Below, one piece after another: positions 43,491-52,507 of a stretch of DNA of 64,000 nt. The position numbers and the translations under genes are program-made. Each line of letters starts with the position of its first letter. Positions within the stretch are counted from its first letter, which is position 1. The notes under the pieces are model-generated. The model searched no databases and was not told where the DNA came from. It saw nothing but the letters and a program-made list of their open reading frames with translations. The stretch is taken from NCBI RefSeq assembly GCF_014192155.1, contig NZ_JACHXO010000001.1, positions 460,069 to 524,068 of the forward strand. The letters are read 5' to 3'. The DNA comes from Roseateles terrae (GTDB taxonomy: Bacteria > Pseudomonadota > Gammaproteobacteria > Burkholderiales > Burkholderiaceae_C).

Positions 43491-44648
43491 TCAGCGTTCC
43501 CCCAGCGACTCAGACAGCGTTTTCTTGACCGGTTTGAGCAAGTAGTCCAGAACCGTGTGCTTTCCGGTGATGATTTCCGCGTTGGCAGTCATGCCGGGCT
43601 GCACCTTGATGGTGTCGGCCAGCGCGCCCTTGAAGCGATGGCCGCTGATGCGGATGTGAGTGCGGTAGTACGGCACTTCCACCCCTTGCGGCGTGCGCTC
43701 GGTCAGCGCGTCCGGGCTGATGTAAGTGACTTCCCCTTGCAGACTTCCATAGATGCTGTAGTCAAAAGCATCGAGCTTGATCGTCGCTTGCATGCCAGGC
43801 CGCACAAAACCGATGTCCGACGCCTTCAGTCGGCATTCGATGATCAGGTCGTCCCCGGTGGGGAGCAGCTGCATGATTTCGTCACCCGGCCGCAGCACCG
43901 CGCCGACGGTGGTCTGGGTGATCAGGTTCACGATGCCGTCCTGCGGTGCACGCAGCTGGGTGTGTTCCACCATGCCCCGACGGTCCTGCAATTGCTGATG
44001 AACCGACGACAGGTCTTCTTCTGCCTTGGCGAGTTCCGCCTGCGCGTCCTGCAGGAACTTGTTGCGGCGGGTGGTGACCTGGCCGGCGGCTTCGTTCGCG
44101 GTGCGCTGCAGGCGCAGGAATTCGGCGGCGCTGATGTCCCCGGCCCTGTACAGCGGTTCATTCAGCCGCACTTCCTCGGCCGCCAGCCGGGCCGACTGTT
44201 CCAGCACGGCCAGATCTTCCCTCAGGGCGGTGGTCCGGCGCTCATACAGGCGGCCCTGGAGGGTGTCGAAGCTGGTCTGGGCGCGCGGCCGGTAGGGGGT
44301 ACCCAGGGTCTCTGCGCGCAGTCGGGAGAGAGACGCCTGCAGGGCCGCCGACTTCTGGCTGGCTTCCGCCAGCGCAGCGCGGGACTTGGTGTCATCCAGT
44401 TGCACCAGCAGGTCCCCCTGTTTCACCGTCTCCCCCTCCCGGACGAAGATCTTTTCCACGATGCCTCCATCGGCCGCCTGGATGACTTGTGTTCGGGAGG
44501 ATGCCATGACCTTGCCCGTTGTGCGAGTCACCTCATCAATGCTCGCGCGGGAGGCCCAGTAGACGCCGGCGCCAAGGAGGGCCACCACGCCGAACACGGT
44601 CAGACGGATGCGACGCAGGTTGTGATGGGTGAAGGAAGAGTCTTTCAT
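43491..44648 (-). CDS. HlyD-type type I secretion adaptor (LapC-like)
   Basis: A 385-residue membrane fusion protein that links the ABC exporter to TolC. One membrane anchor (LTVFGVVALLGAGVYW) is followed by the lipoyl half-motif QVIQAADGGIVEKIFVREGETVKQGDLLVQLDD and a long coiled hairpin. The second half-motif is LRAPQDGIVNLITQTTVGAVLRPGDEIMQLLP. The C-terminal HlyD signature region is IKVQPGMTANAEIITGKHTVLDYLLKPV. The ribosome-binding site is GGAGAT. It starts 20 bases after the ABC transporter gene. Confidence 0.93.
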   Translation of the reverse strand: MKDSSFTHHNLRRIRLTVFGVVALLGAGVYWASRASIDEVTRTTGKVMASSRTQVIQAADGGIVEKIFVREGETVKQGDLLVQLDDTKSRAALAEASQKSAALQASLSRLRAETLGTPYRPRAQTSFDTLQGRLYERRTTALREDLAVLEQSARLAAEEVRLNEPLYRAGDISAAEFLRLQRTANEAAGQVTTRRNKFLQDAQAELAKAEEDLSSVHQQLQDRRGMVEHTQLRAPQDGIVNLITQTTVGAVLRPGDEIMQLLPTGDDLIIECRLKASDIGFVRPGMQATIKLDAFDYSIYGSLQGEVTYISPDALTERTPQGVEVPYYRTHIRISGHRFKGALADTIKVQPGMTANAEIITGKHTVLDYLLKPVKKTLSESLGER

Positions 44649-44668
44649 GAGGATCTCCTGGAGGCGGC

Positions 44669-47008
44669 TCAGGCCGCGGTGGGGGCAGTCGGGGTGGCGC
44701 GGGCGACAGCGGTCACCGACGCGGCGGAGGCGAGGGCTGCTGTGGTCGCGGCGGAAGCGGCGGCACCGGGGGCGGCGGGTGAGGACACCGTCACCTTGGC
44801 CGGCTTGACGGCGCCGGGGACACGGACTCCCCCCGGGACGTGGATCGAAGAATGGGGCGAGGGTCCGGTGGGGGCGCCAGCCGCCGCGGGTGTGCCCGGC
44901 CGCTGACGCAGCCGTGCCAGCACTTCATCTCGCGGTCCGTCCATCTGGATGCCCGTGGGCGTCATCACGATGACCCGGTCCACCAGGGCCAGCAGCGACA
45001 GGCGGTGCGTCACGAGGAAGAGCGTGGTCTCCGGCTTCAGCGCGGCCTTGAGCTGGGCGATGGTGGCCATTTCCATGCCGTCGTCCATGCTGGCGGTCGG
45101 CTCGTCCAGCAGCCAGTGACGGCGCTGGGCCAGCAGCAGGCGGGTCAGCATGACCAGCTGGCGTTGCCCGCCGGAGAGCCCTCGACCCCCCTCAGACAGC
45201 TTGCGGTCCAGGCCGAGGGGATGCTGGGCGATCAGGGGCAGCAGACCGGTCTTGCGCGCTGCATCGATGATCTGTTCATCGCTCACATCGGTCAGGCCAA
45301 AAGCCAGGTTGTCGCGCAGGGTGCCGGAGAACAGCCAGGCCTGTTGCGGGCAGTAGGCCATGTGTTCGCCGCGCCAGCCGGCATGCACCTGCTGCTGGTC
45401 CACGCCGCCGAAGGAGACGGTGCCGCGGGTGGGGCGGGTCAGGCCGCAGGCCAGCGAGAGCAGGGTGGATTTGCCGGCGCCCACGGTGCCCAGAATGGCA
45501 ACCTTCTCGCCGGACTTCACCCGCAGGTTACCCACGCGGATGCCTTGCTTCTGACCCGGATAAGCCAGTTCCACCTCGTCGAAGACGAAGTCGCCGTCGG
45601 CATCTTCCGGCACCAGGGGGCGGGCCACGTCATGGTTGTCGGTTTCCAGTGCAAAGATGGCGTCCAGGGCCTTCATCGAGGTGAGGGCGTTGCCCAGTTG
45701 CACCAGCAGACCCGGAATGCTCGCCATCGGAGCGAGCACGCGGCCGGACAGGATGGAGCAGGCGACGATCGCGCCCTGCGTGATCTGGCCGTCCACCGCC
45801 AGGACCGCGCCAATGCAGATCAGGGCGACGTAGCTCACCTGCTGCAGGCCGGCGGCCAGGTAACCAGCGGCGTCGGTCTCATGCTTGAGGGCCAGGCTCT
45901 GCACGGCATTGGCGTCGGACAGACCCGCCCAGCGGGCCTCGAAACGCCAGCCCGCGCCCATGCCCTTGATGGCTTCCGCGCCTTCGATGGCTTCCACCAG
46001 CAAGCCCGTCTTGGCGTTGCCGCCCGTCTGGTTGGCTGCACTCAGCCGGGCGATCCGGCGGGCCCGCAGCAGGCCGGTCAGCAGCGTCATTCCGAACAGG
46101 ACGACCGCCGGCAGGGCCAGCCACAGGCCGCCCACCGCGGCGATGACCAGCGCAAACAGCAGTGCCAGCGGCAGGTCAAAGAGCAGGAAGAGGGTGGAGG
46201 TGGACAGAATGGTCCGAATCGATTCAAAGCTCTGGATCTGCGAGGCCAGCGTGCCGACCGAACCCGGCCGCTGATCCATCCGGATGCTGTTGAGCCGCTT
46301 CATCAGCGCCTTGGAAATGGCCACGTCCAGATGCTTGAGCCGCGGCTCGAGCAGGCCGGCACGGGCCAGGCGCAGCAGCCATTCCAGGGCGACCGCCAGG
46401 CCGACGCCCAGCGTCAGCACCCACAGCGTCTGCAGACCCTGGCTGGGAATCACGCGGTCATAGACCTGCATGGTGTAAAAGCTCACGCAGATGCTGACGG
46501 CGGCCAGCACCAGCGACAGTCCCGCCGCTTCGGTGAGGGTGGGCCAGCTGCCGCGCAGCTGTCCCAGCATGAGGCCGCGAGCGCTTCGCACTTCGTGACG
46601 CTCACCGCCGTGGTCTTCAATCGCGTGCAGGCAGGCGCAGTCCGTCATCACCAGTTCGCGGCGGGTGCCCTGGGCGTCGGTGCAGCGCCACAGGCCTTCG
46701 ACCGTGCGCGCCGTGATCACCAGCCAGCCGTGCTCTGCATGGTGCGTCAGCAGCGGCAGCGCCGACTGCTGGGGCGTGTCCAGCAGGACAAAACGCGCCT
46801 TGTCTTCCAGTTGATCCGCCAGTCGACGGGCCCCGGCGACGCCATGGAGGCCGGCATCGCCGAGCGAGAGCAGTTGCTGGCGGATGCGGTCCACCGGCAC
46901 GGCACGGCCCTTGAGTCGCATCCACTGATGGAGGCACTGCACCAGGGCGGCAGTGTCCTGCGGGGTGTCGGCGGTGGCTTTGCGCCGCGAGGAGAAGAAC
47001 CAGGACAT
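44669..47008 (-). CDS. Type I secretion ABC transporter/permease (LssB/LapB type)
   Basis: A 779-residue exporter. The N-terminal 140 or so residues have a C39-like fold but lack the peptidase cysteine (ALVQCLHQWMRLKGRAVPVD), as in transporters that move large adhesins without removing a leader. The membrane domain follows (AAVSICVSFYTMQVYDRVIPSQGLQTLWVL is in the shared part). The ATPase has Walker A GTVGAGKST, signature LSGGQRQLVML, Walker B HWLLDEPTASMDD and the switch His in VTHRLS. A C-terminal tail of about 75 Ala/Pro/Thr-rich residues is unusual. The ATG at 47008 has AAAGG upstream; a GTG nine bases earlier is also possible. Confidence 0.93.
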   Translation of the reverse strand: MSWFFSSRRKATADTPQDTAALVQCLHQWMRLKGRAVPVDRIRQQLLSLGDAGLHGVAGARRLADQLEDKARFVLLDTPQQSALPLLTHHAEHGWLVITARTVEGLWRCTDAQGTRRELVMTDCACLHAIEDHGGERHEVRSARGLMLGQLRGSWPTLTEAAGLSLVLAAVSICVSFYTMQVYDRVIPSQGLQTLWVLTLGVGLAVALEWLLRLARAGLLEPRLKHLDVAISKALMKRLNSIRMDQRPGSVGTLASQIQSFESIRTILSTSTLFLLFDLPLALLFALVIAAVGGLWLALPAVVLFGMTLLTGLLRARRIARLSAANQTGGNAKTGLLVEAIEGAEAIKGMGAGWRFEARWAGLSDANAVQSLALKHETDAAGYLAAGLQQVSYVALICIGAVLAVDGQITQGAIVACSILSGRVLAPMASIPGLLVQLGNALTSMKALDAIFALETDNHDVARPLVPEDADGDFVFDEVELAYPGQKQGIRVGNLRVKSGEKVAILGTVGAGKSTLLSLACGLTRPTRGTVSFGGVDQQQVHAGWRGEHMAYCPQQAWLFSGTLRDNLAFGLTDVSDEQIIDAARKTGLLPLIAQHPLGLDRKLSEGGRGLSGGQRQLVMLTRLLLAQRRHWLLDEPTASMDDGMEMATIAQLKAALKPETTLFLVTHRLSLLALVDRVIVMTPTGIQMDGPRDEVLARLRQRPGTPAAAGAPTGPSPHSSIHVPGGVRVPGAVKPAKVTVSSPAAPGAAASAATTAALASAASVTAVARATPTAPTAA

Positions 47009-47117
47009 GGGGATCACCTTTCTGGGGAGTCGTGACGATCAGGGGCCGGGGCGGCCTTGAAGGGGGAGGGCGGCAGCGGCGACAGCCGGGACAGGGGTCC
47101 GACGGACGCCGCGTCGC

Positions 47118-48503
47118 TCACTGCGAAGACGTGTCCATCAGGATGCGCAGGCGATAGAGGCTGGCCCGTGCTTCCACGGCAGCGTCGTGCTGCGACTGGC
47201 GCGTGGCGTGGTTCTCGCGAACCATGTTCAGCAGGTCCAGCCATGCGCGTTTGCCCGCTGCGAACTGCCGCTGATACGAGGCGAGCACCTGATCGCTGCT
47301 GGCGGCGGTGCCCATGGCGGCGCTGGCGGATGCATCGGCCGAGGCGTAGCGGGTGAACTCAAGGTGGTAGCGGTTGAACAGGTCCTCTTCGGTGGCTGCC
47401 ACGGCGGCTTCTGCCGCCTGGATGCGGCTGCGGGCGGCGTCGATGCCGGCAAAGCTGCCCAGACCGTTGGTGAGACCGGACTGCAGGACCAGGCCGATGC
47501 GGGTGTCCCGCACCGCGCCCGTCTGCCGGTCGAATCGCAGGCTCAGCGTCGGCATCAGGCTCGCCTTGGAGCGGGCCAGTTCCTGATGCGCCTGGTCCAC
47601 GCCGGCGCGGGCCAGGCCCATGTCCGGAGACAGCTGGATGCTGTTCAGCATCTGGGCCAGGGTCGGAGCGGCCGGCGTCCGGCCATCCAGCGCATGCATC
47701 AGCGACGGCGGCACCGGATGGTGCGACAGACGCTGCAGCTGCTGGCGTTGCAGGTCCGATTCCATGCGGGCCTGTGTCCATTCGGTCTGGACGGCACTCA
47801 GGCGGGCCGCTGCCAGGGCCGCATCGGCATTGGTGGCCGTGCCGGCGTTGGTGCGGCGCTGGATCATTGCCAGCAGGGTTTCGTGCTGACGGGTGAGTTG
47901 CTCCAGGCTGGCCGCCCGCTGGCTGGACTTCACCCAGTCCGCCCAGGTGCTCACCAGATTGATCTTCAGCTGGCGGCGGGCAGCGGCCATTTCCTGCTGG
48001 CTGCTGTGCACCGCGATGTGGGCGGAGCGCAGGTTGGCCGTCAGCCCGCCACCGGTATAGAGCGGTTGCTGCACCCGCAACACCTTCACAAACTGACCTT
48101 TGGTGGTGGATTCGATGCTCAGGCTGGGGGTGGGGCCGAACTGCCACTTGGCAGCCGTCACGCCCAGTTCGGCGGCCGCCAGCGAAGCGCGGGCGCGATC
48201 CAGGACCGGGGCAGCGGTGAGGGCGGACGCAATGAAGTCGTCCATCTGCAGACCCCAGCGGCTTGCGTGGTCGTCGCTGTCAGAGGCTTCTTTCGACACC
48301 GGGTCCGACGTGACTGCGGCAGTCAGCGCAGAAGTGGCGGGTTCGGCGACTGCGGTGGTGACCGGATCGCTACTCCCATAACCCAGGCCGGGGACTGCCA
48401 TCAGTCCTCCCACCAGCAAACATGGAAGCCAGCGGGTTTGAATCAGCGGGTACTGAGTATGTGCAGTATCTTCGGTGGGGTTTGCGAATTGGCGGGTTGT
48501 CAT
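47118..48503 (-). CDS. TolC-type outer-membrane protein of the type I system (LapE-like)
   Basis: About 461 residues; trimeric outer-membrane channel. An N-terminal hydrophobic stretch (RWLPCLLVGGLMAVPGLGYG) serves as signal peptide after a 25-residue polar leader. The body consists of two repeated OEP halves: VLRVQQPLYTGGGLTANLRSAHIAV and LVLQSGLTNGLGSFAGIDAARSRIQ. The end of each half carries the long helices of the tunnel. It is the first gene of the operon TolC-ABC-HlyD-regulator. I chose the ATG giving MTTRQFANP. Confidence 0.9.
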   Translation of the reverse strand: MTTRQFANPTEDTAHTQYPLIQTRWLPCLLVGGLMAVPGLGYGSSDPVTTAVAEPATSALTAAVTSDPVSKEASDSDDHASRWGLQMDDFIASALTAAPVLDRARASLAAAELGVTAAKWQFGPTPSLSIESTTKGQFVKVLRVQQPLYTGGGLTANLRSAHIAVHSSQQEMAAARRQLKINLVSTWADWVKSSQRAASLEQLTRQHETLLAMIQRRTNAGTATNADAALAAARLSAVQTEWTQARMESDLQRQQLQRLSHHPVPPSLMHALDGRTPAAPTLAQMLNSIQLSPDMGLARAGVDQAHQELARSKASLMPTLSLRFDRQTGAVRDTRIGLVLQSGLTNGLGSFAGIDAARSRIQAAEAAVAATEEDLFNRYHLEFTRYASADASASAAMGTAASSDQVLASYQRQFAAGKRAWLDLLNMVRENHATRQSQHDAAVEARASLYRLRILMDTSSQ

Positions 48504-48563
48504 GGCGAAACTCTTTGGCTGGGGTGTGATGAGAGTTTCGATGGCCTGAGAGTCAGCCGCCAA

Positions 48564-48642
48564 TAGCATCAAAATGCTAGTTAAATGCAAAGATTTGAGG
48601 TTTCACCGGACAAGTGCGGCGGGGACTAGCAAAAGATTGCAG
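48564..48642. promoter_or_regulatory. 6-4-6 palindromes, sites 2 and 3 (before the secretion operon)
   Basis: Site 2 is TAGCAT-CAAA-ATGCTA (48564-48579, perfect arms). Site 3 is TAGCAA-AAGA-TTGCAG (48627-48642). The two are 63 bases apart, six helix turns, so a protein bound to both would sit on one face. Site 2 is 60 bases before the TolC start. Site 2 is followed by GTTAAATGC, as site 1 is followed by GTTAAATGG. The surrounding 294-base gap is richer in A/T than the genes around it. Confidence 0.55.
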
Positions 48643-48797
48643 GTGCGTCCCGAAATTGTCAGCCTCAACGGGCAGTGCAGCCCCCTCGAACCATTAGCTA
48701 CAACGCAGAACGGTCCCCCTCTTCGCCGCAGAGCTTGGATCCGTCTCCCCAGGGAATGGGAGTTGCCGATGAAGGCCACCCAACTTTTGGAGGATCC

Positions 48798-49172
48798 ATG
48801 AACACCGCCGCCACCCCCGCCACCACCGAAGACCTGTCCGCCTGTGTGGCCGCCTGCCTGGCGGCCCTGGAACAGACCCAGGCCTGCGCCAACGCATGCA
48901 TCCGCTCGGGCGACCGTACGCTGGAGCGTTGCGCCTTGATGTCACTGGACTGCGCCACGATCTGCCAGGCCACACTGAACGTGCTGCTGCGGCAGTCCGA
49001 CCACCATGGCGATTTCTGCGCCCTCTGCCAGCACATCTGCAACGCCTGCGCGCAGGAGTGCGAGCAGCATCAGCATGCGCATTGCCGTCGCTGTGCCGCC
49101 GCCTGCCGGGACTGCGAGCGTGCATGTGCCGTTCATGCCGGTGAACGTCATGCCTTGCCGGGCGCTCACTGA
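48798..49172 (+). CDS. Copper-storage-type four-helix Cys-rich protein (Csp/DUF326)
   Basis: A 124-residue protein with 17 cysteines, spaced as in the four-helix copper storage proteins that line a helical bundle with thiolates: ACVAACLAALEQTQACANAC, RCALMSLDCATICQATL, FCALCQHICNACAQECEQ and HCRRCAAACRDCERAC. There is no signal peptide, so it is probably a cytosolic Csp3-like form. GGAGG lies just before the ATG. It sits between the secretion operon and the Ig-like gene; whether it belongs to the same regulon is open. Confidence 0.9.
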   Translation: MNTAATPATTEDLSACVAACLAALEQTQACANACIRSGDRTLERCALMSLDCATICQATLNVLLRQSDHHGDFCALCQHICNACAQECEQHQHAHCRRCAAACRDCERACAVHAGERHALPGAH

Positions 49173-49178
49173 CAAACA

Positions 49179-49246
49179 TAGCAAACTATTGCTAGTTGGA
49201 ACCCATCCTTGGGTATTTGCATTGGCTATGTAGTCAAGGATTGCTA
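49179..49246. promoter_or_regulatory. 6-4-6 palindromes, sites 4 and 5 (before the Ig-like gene)
   Basis: Site 4 is TAGCAA-ACTA-TTGCTA (49179-49194, perfect arms and the best copy). Site 5 is TAGTCA-AGGA-TTGCTA (49231-49246), followed by TCCAAATGGCG much as site 1 is followed by GTTAAATGGCG. They are 52 bases apart, about five helix turns. The rest of the 288-base region before the Ig-like gene includes an A/T-rich stretch (about 49300-49380), a likely promoter, but I cannot fix the -10/-35 boxes. Confidence 0.55.
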
Positions 49247-49460
49247 TCCAAATGGCGGGCGGGGCTGAATAGAATTTTGACCATAGCCCCAGCCGCTGAA
49301 TCCTTGAATTGTCGCTATTTAATTAAATCGCCAGTTCATTCTCCTGTTCGGATTCATATCGCAGAGTATATCTGCGCCGTGATGGACGACGTTTCAGAGT
49401 TTGGGGCCCCGCTGTGGCCCCATGAAGGGCCGCAATTGCGACACCAATTTCTGAAGCGCC

Positions 49461-52397
49461 ATGATTCACCGCTCCGACACTGCGTCCTCCCGTCCGGCCC
49501 CGTCTGCCGCCTCTGCCGCGCCGGCCGCCCTCATGCCTCCGCGCGGTTCGGCCCTGAGCCGCAAGCGCGAGCAAGAAGCGCTCGACGGCGACGCCGCACA
49601 GGGGGTCACGGACTCCCCACCCGGCGGGCAAGACTCGGGCGCTGACGGCGCAGCCGAGGCCGGCGCGACGCCCGAGGCGTTCACCGCCGCCCCGGCAGCT
49701 GCTGACGAGGACGCCGCAGCGCCGCAAGCGACGACCACCGAGACAGAAGACAACGACCGCGGGCTCGGTGTGCCCTTGTTTGGTTTGTTCAGCGGCGCTG
49801 GCGTGGCGGGCATCGCCATGCTGGCCGGCGGCGGATCGTCGTCCGACGCCTCTTCGGCCGGGCAGTCACCGACCGGCGGCGATGTCGCGATCACGCCCCC
49901 GCCCACATCCCCCCAGACACCCGCCACGCCGACGACCCCCACGCCCCCCCCGGCAGCGCCTCCCAGCGACGCCGCCGAGCCCGCTCAGCCAGCCCACCCG
50001 GACCCCGACAGCGGCCAAGCCGCCTTGCCCCCGCCGCCGCGGGCCGGCCAACTGGTGATCCAGCTCCCCAACGACACCGGCGCCAGCGCTCTCGACCGCA
50101 TCACCGCGGACCCCACCGTGAACCTCCGGGTTGATGGCGCGGAGCCCGACGCCTCTGTCCGGATCGAGCGCTCGCCCGACGGCGGCAACACCTGGGAGGT
50201 GGTCACCGATCCGACCGCCCCCTGGCCGGAGGGTCAGTACCTCGTTCAGGCGGTGGTCAGCAATGCCGGCGGGGCGAGCACGACGCCCGCCGTCTCCCTG
50301 ACCATCGACAGCCAGGCGCCCGCCGTGGCCGAACTGGTGGTGTTGGGCGCCCCCACGCGGGGCGAAGTGCAACTCGCGATGAACGGCGTGGAGGCAGGCG
50401 CTGCCGTCGCCTACCAGGTGTCGGTGGACCAGGGGCAAACCTGGCACCGCACCCTCGATGCGCTCCCCAGCTTGATGGACGGTCAGTACCAGTTCCGCGG
50501 CGTGGTCACCGATGCCGCCGGCAACCAGAGCTTCACTGCCCCTCAGACGGTGACGGTCGACACCGAGCCGCCCGCGCCGGTGACCTTGCAACTGCGCAAG
50601 GTCGGGGCGCAGGGCTGGGAAGCCATGTCCGCGCTCAGCAGCACCGGCGATGTCAACCTCAAGCTGCCACTGGCGGCCGGTGTCACTGCGCGTTATGAGC
50701 AGTCTTCAGACGGAGGCGCGACCTGGACCGCAGTCACCAGCGCCGTTCGCGGCCTGCCGGAAGGCCACTACAGCTTCCGCGCCTTCCTGCAGGACGCTGC
50801 GGGCAACGAAACCGCCCTGGCGCCTGTCACGCTGACGGTGGACCGCACACCGCCTCCCGCCCCTCAGATCTTCACCACGATGGAAGCTATTGAGGGCGAT
50901 CCAGCCAACGGCTATCTCACCACCGACGGCAGCTATCAATTCATCCTCAGCCATCTCGATCCGGGCGCGCGGACGTTCTACTTCATGCGTGAAGCGGGTA
51001 CGACGGAATGGAAGCCCGCCAGCGGCTCCGGCACCGACATGCTGGACGGCCGTTATGAATGCCGGGCCGGTTTCCAGGACGCGGCGGGGAATTTCAGCTA
51101 TTCCAACATCCTGGCGCTGGTGGTCGACACCCGCCAGCCTGGCGCCGGAACGATCACGCTGTCAGGCTATACCGACCGCGGCTGGTACGCCTTCGACCAT
51201 CATTCGTCTGACAACGAATTCACCCTGGTCCACATTCCCGATGGGCCGGTGACCGACATTCAGTGGCAGCTCAGTACGGACGACGGCGGCCACTGGGTCG
51301 CCACCACCGAGCAACAGACGCCGCTGGACTACCCGTATCTCTACCGGGCCATCGTCACCGACGACCAGGGCCAGACCTACACCACCCGCACCATCCGCGT
51401 GAACGTCAGTTCCCAGCCGCCGGCAGGCGGCACCCTGGTGCTCCAGGACCTGGACGATACCGGCAGCAACAACAAGGACGTCATCACCCAGGACGGTGCG
51501 TTCACCTTGGCCATCCAGAATGAGCCGGAGGGCACCTTCACCGTCTATGAGATCTCGGACATCCGCACCGGGGGCTGGTCGCCCACCGGGCCGGCGCAGG
51601 ATCTTCCGTCGGGCACCTATTTCTTCCGAGCCATCTCCTACGAACCTTCGGGCGTCGGGGGCTCAAGCAACATGATCCGGGTAGTGGTCGACCGGGACGC
51701 CCCCGCCGCCGGTCCGATCCTCCTGTCCGACTTCGACGACACCGGTGCATTTGGCGACAGCATCACCAGTGACACCAGCTTCACCTTGGCCCTTCCCACG
51801 CTGGAGACGGGCGCGACGGTCCGCTACGCCCGGTCCTCGGATGGCGGTGAGACCTGGGCGGACACAGCGGCCGTCCAACAGGACCTTGCCGATGGGGTGT
51901 ATCAATTCCGCGCGGAAGTGACCGACCTGGCCGGCAACAGCAGTGTGGGGCGTCCGATCACGGTGACCATCGACACCACGGCTCCCGATGCGGGAAGCCT
52001 GTCGCTGAACGCCGGACCTGGCGGCAGTCTGGGTCTGCAATGGACCGGCCCCGAGACGCCGGACACGCTCGACTATCAGGTGTCACTCGATCAGGGCCAG
52101 ACCTGGTTGCCGGTCGCGGCGCATGCCGAGGCCGTGCCGGCCGGAAGCTACCTCTTCCGTGCGGTGCTGACCGACGCCGCCGGCAATGGCGCGACCACGG
52201 AAGCCGTCGCCTGGGAGGTGCCCACGACGCAGGCGACCGCGCCCGCAACGGAGCCCACCGATGCAAGGCGTCCGTCCGACCCCAGCGATGCACACGCCTA
52301 CAGCAGCACCGAGGCGCTGTGGGTGTCCGCCCTTGGCAATGGAGCGGCGCTCAGTGCCAGTGCCTCCCTGCCGGTGCCGCTGGCACCCGTGATCTGA
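49461..52397 (+). CDS. Large Ig-like repeat protein, putative type I secreted adhesin
   Basis: A 978-residue protein with no classical signal peptide. Residues 1-95 are low-complexity; residues about 97-125 form a Gly-rich hydrophobic segment (GVPLFGLFSGAGVAGIAML followed by AGGGSSS), like that near the N-terminus of giant type I secreted adhesins. A Pro/Thr linker (about 125-195) precedes eight Ig-like repeats of roughly 90-95 residues to about 930. A typical repeat shows G-x-Y-x-F-R-A-x-V-x-D-A-A-G-N and ends V-D-T-x-x-P; repeats 6 and 7 also have DDTG and D-x-I-T, as in calcium-binding BIg modules. No RTX nonapeptides are seen. The short C-terminus (residues 930-978) may hold the export signal. 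Being the substrate of the nearby T1SS is inference. Confidence 0.8.
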   Translation: MIHRSDTASSRPAPSAASAAPAALMPPRGSALSRKREQEALDGDAAQGVTDSPPGGQDSGADGAAEAGATPEAFTAAPAAADEDAAAPQATTTETEDNDRGLGVPLFGLFSGAGVAGIAMLAGGGSSSDASSAGQSPTGGDVAITPPPTSPQTPATPTTPTPPPAAPPSDAAEPAQPAHPDPDSGQAALPPPPRAGQLVIQLPNDTGASALDRITADPTVNLRVDGAEPDASVRIERSPDGGNTWEVVTDPTAPWPEGQYLVQAVVSNAGGASTTPAVSLTIDSQAPAVAELVVLGAPTRGEVQLAMNGVEAGAAVAYQVSVDQGQTWHRTLDALPSLMDGQYQFRGVVTDAAGNQSFTAPQTVTVDTEPPAPVTLQLRKVGAQGWEAMSALSSTGDVNLKLPLAAGVTARYEQSSDGGATWTAVTSAVRGLPEGHYSFRAFLQDAAGNETALAPVTLTVDRTPPPAPQIFTTMEAIEGDPANGYLTTDGSYQFILSHLDPGARTFYFMREAGTTEWKPASGSGTDMLDGRYECRAGFQDAAGNFSYSNILALVVDTRQPGAGTITLSGYTDRGWYAFDHHSSDNEFTLVHIPDGPVTDIQWQLSTDDGGHWVATTEQQTPLDYPYLYRAIVTDDQGQTYTTRTIRVNVSSQPPAGGTLVLQDLDDTGSNNKDVITQDGAFTLAIQNEPEGTFTVYEISDIRTGGWSPTGPAQDLPSGTYFFRAISYEPSGVGGSSNMIRVVVDRDAPAAGPILLSDFDDTGAFGDSITSDTSFTLALPTLETGATVRYARSSDGGETWADTAAVQQDLADGVYQFRAEVTDLAGNSSVGRPITVTIDTTAPDAGSLSLNAGPGGSLGLQWTGPETPDTLDYQVSLDQGQTWLPVAAHAEAVPAGSYLFRAVLTDAAGNGATTEAVAWEVPTTQATAPATEPTDARRPSDPSDAHAYSSTEALWVSALGNGAALSASASLPVPLAPVI

Positions 52398-52507
52398 CGC
52401 CGCGCACCCCTGACGACACGCACCCCTGACTCCGTCAGCCGCCTTCCGGCGGCTGGCGACCCCACCCCTCGCGCCCTCCGGTCTGCGAGACGCCCTAGGA
52501 GACGTTC

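Noticed and set aside
43557-47035. Long plus-strand frames across hlyD and the ABC transporter
   Set aside because: His/Gln/Arg-rich translations without domains; antisense to two well-defined secretion genes.
49461-52397. RTX adhesin or LapA orthologue
   Set aside because: No GGxGxD repeats, no N-terminal TAAG-type LapG site and no lapD/lapG genes in the window; only the exporter type and Ig-like repeats are shared.
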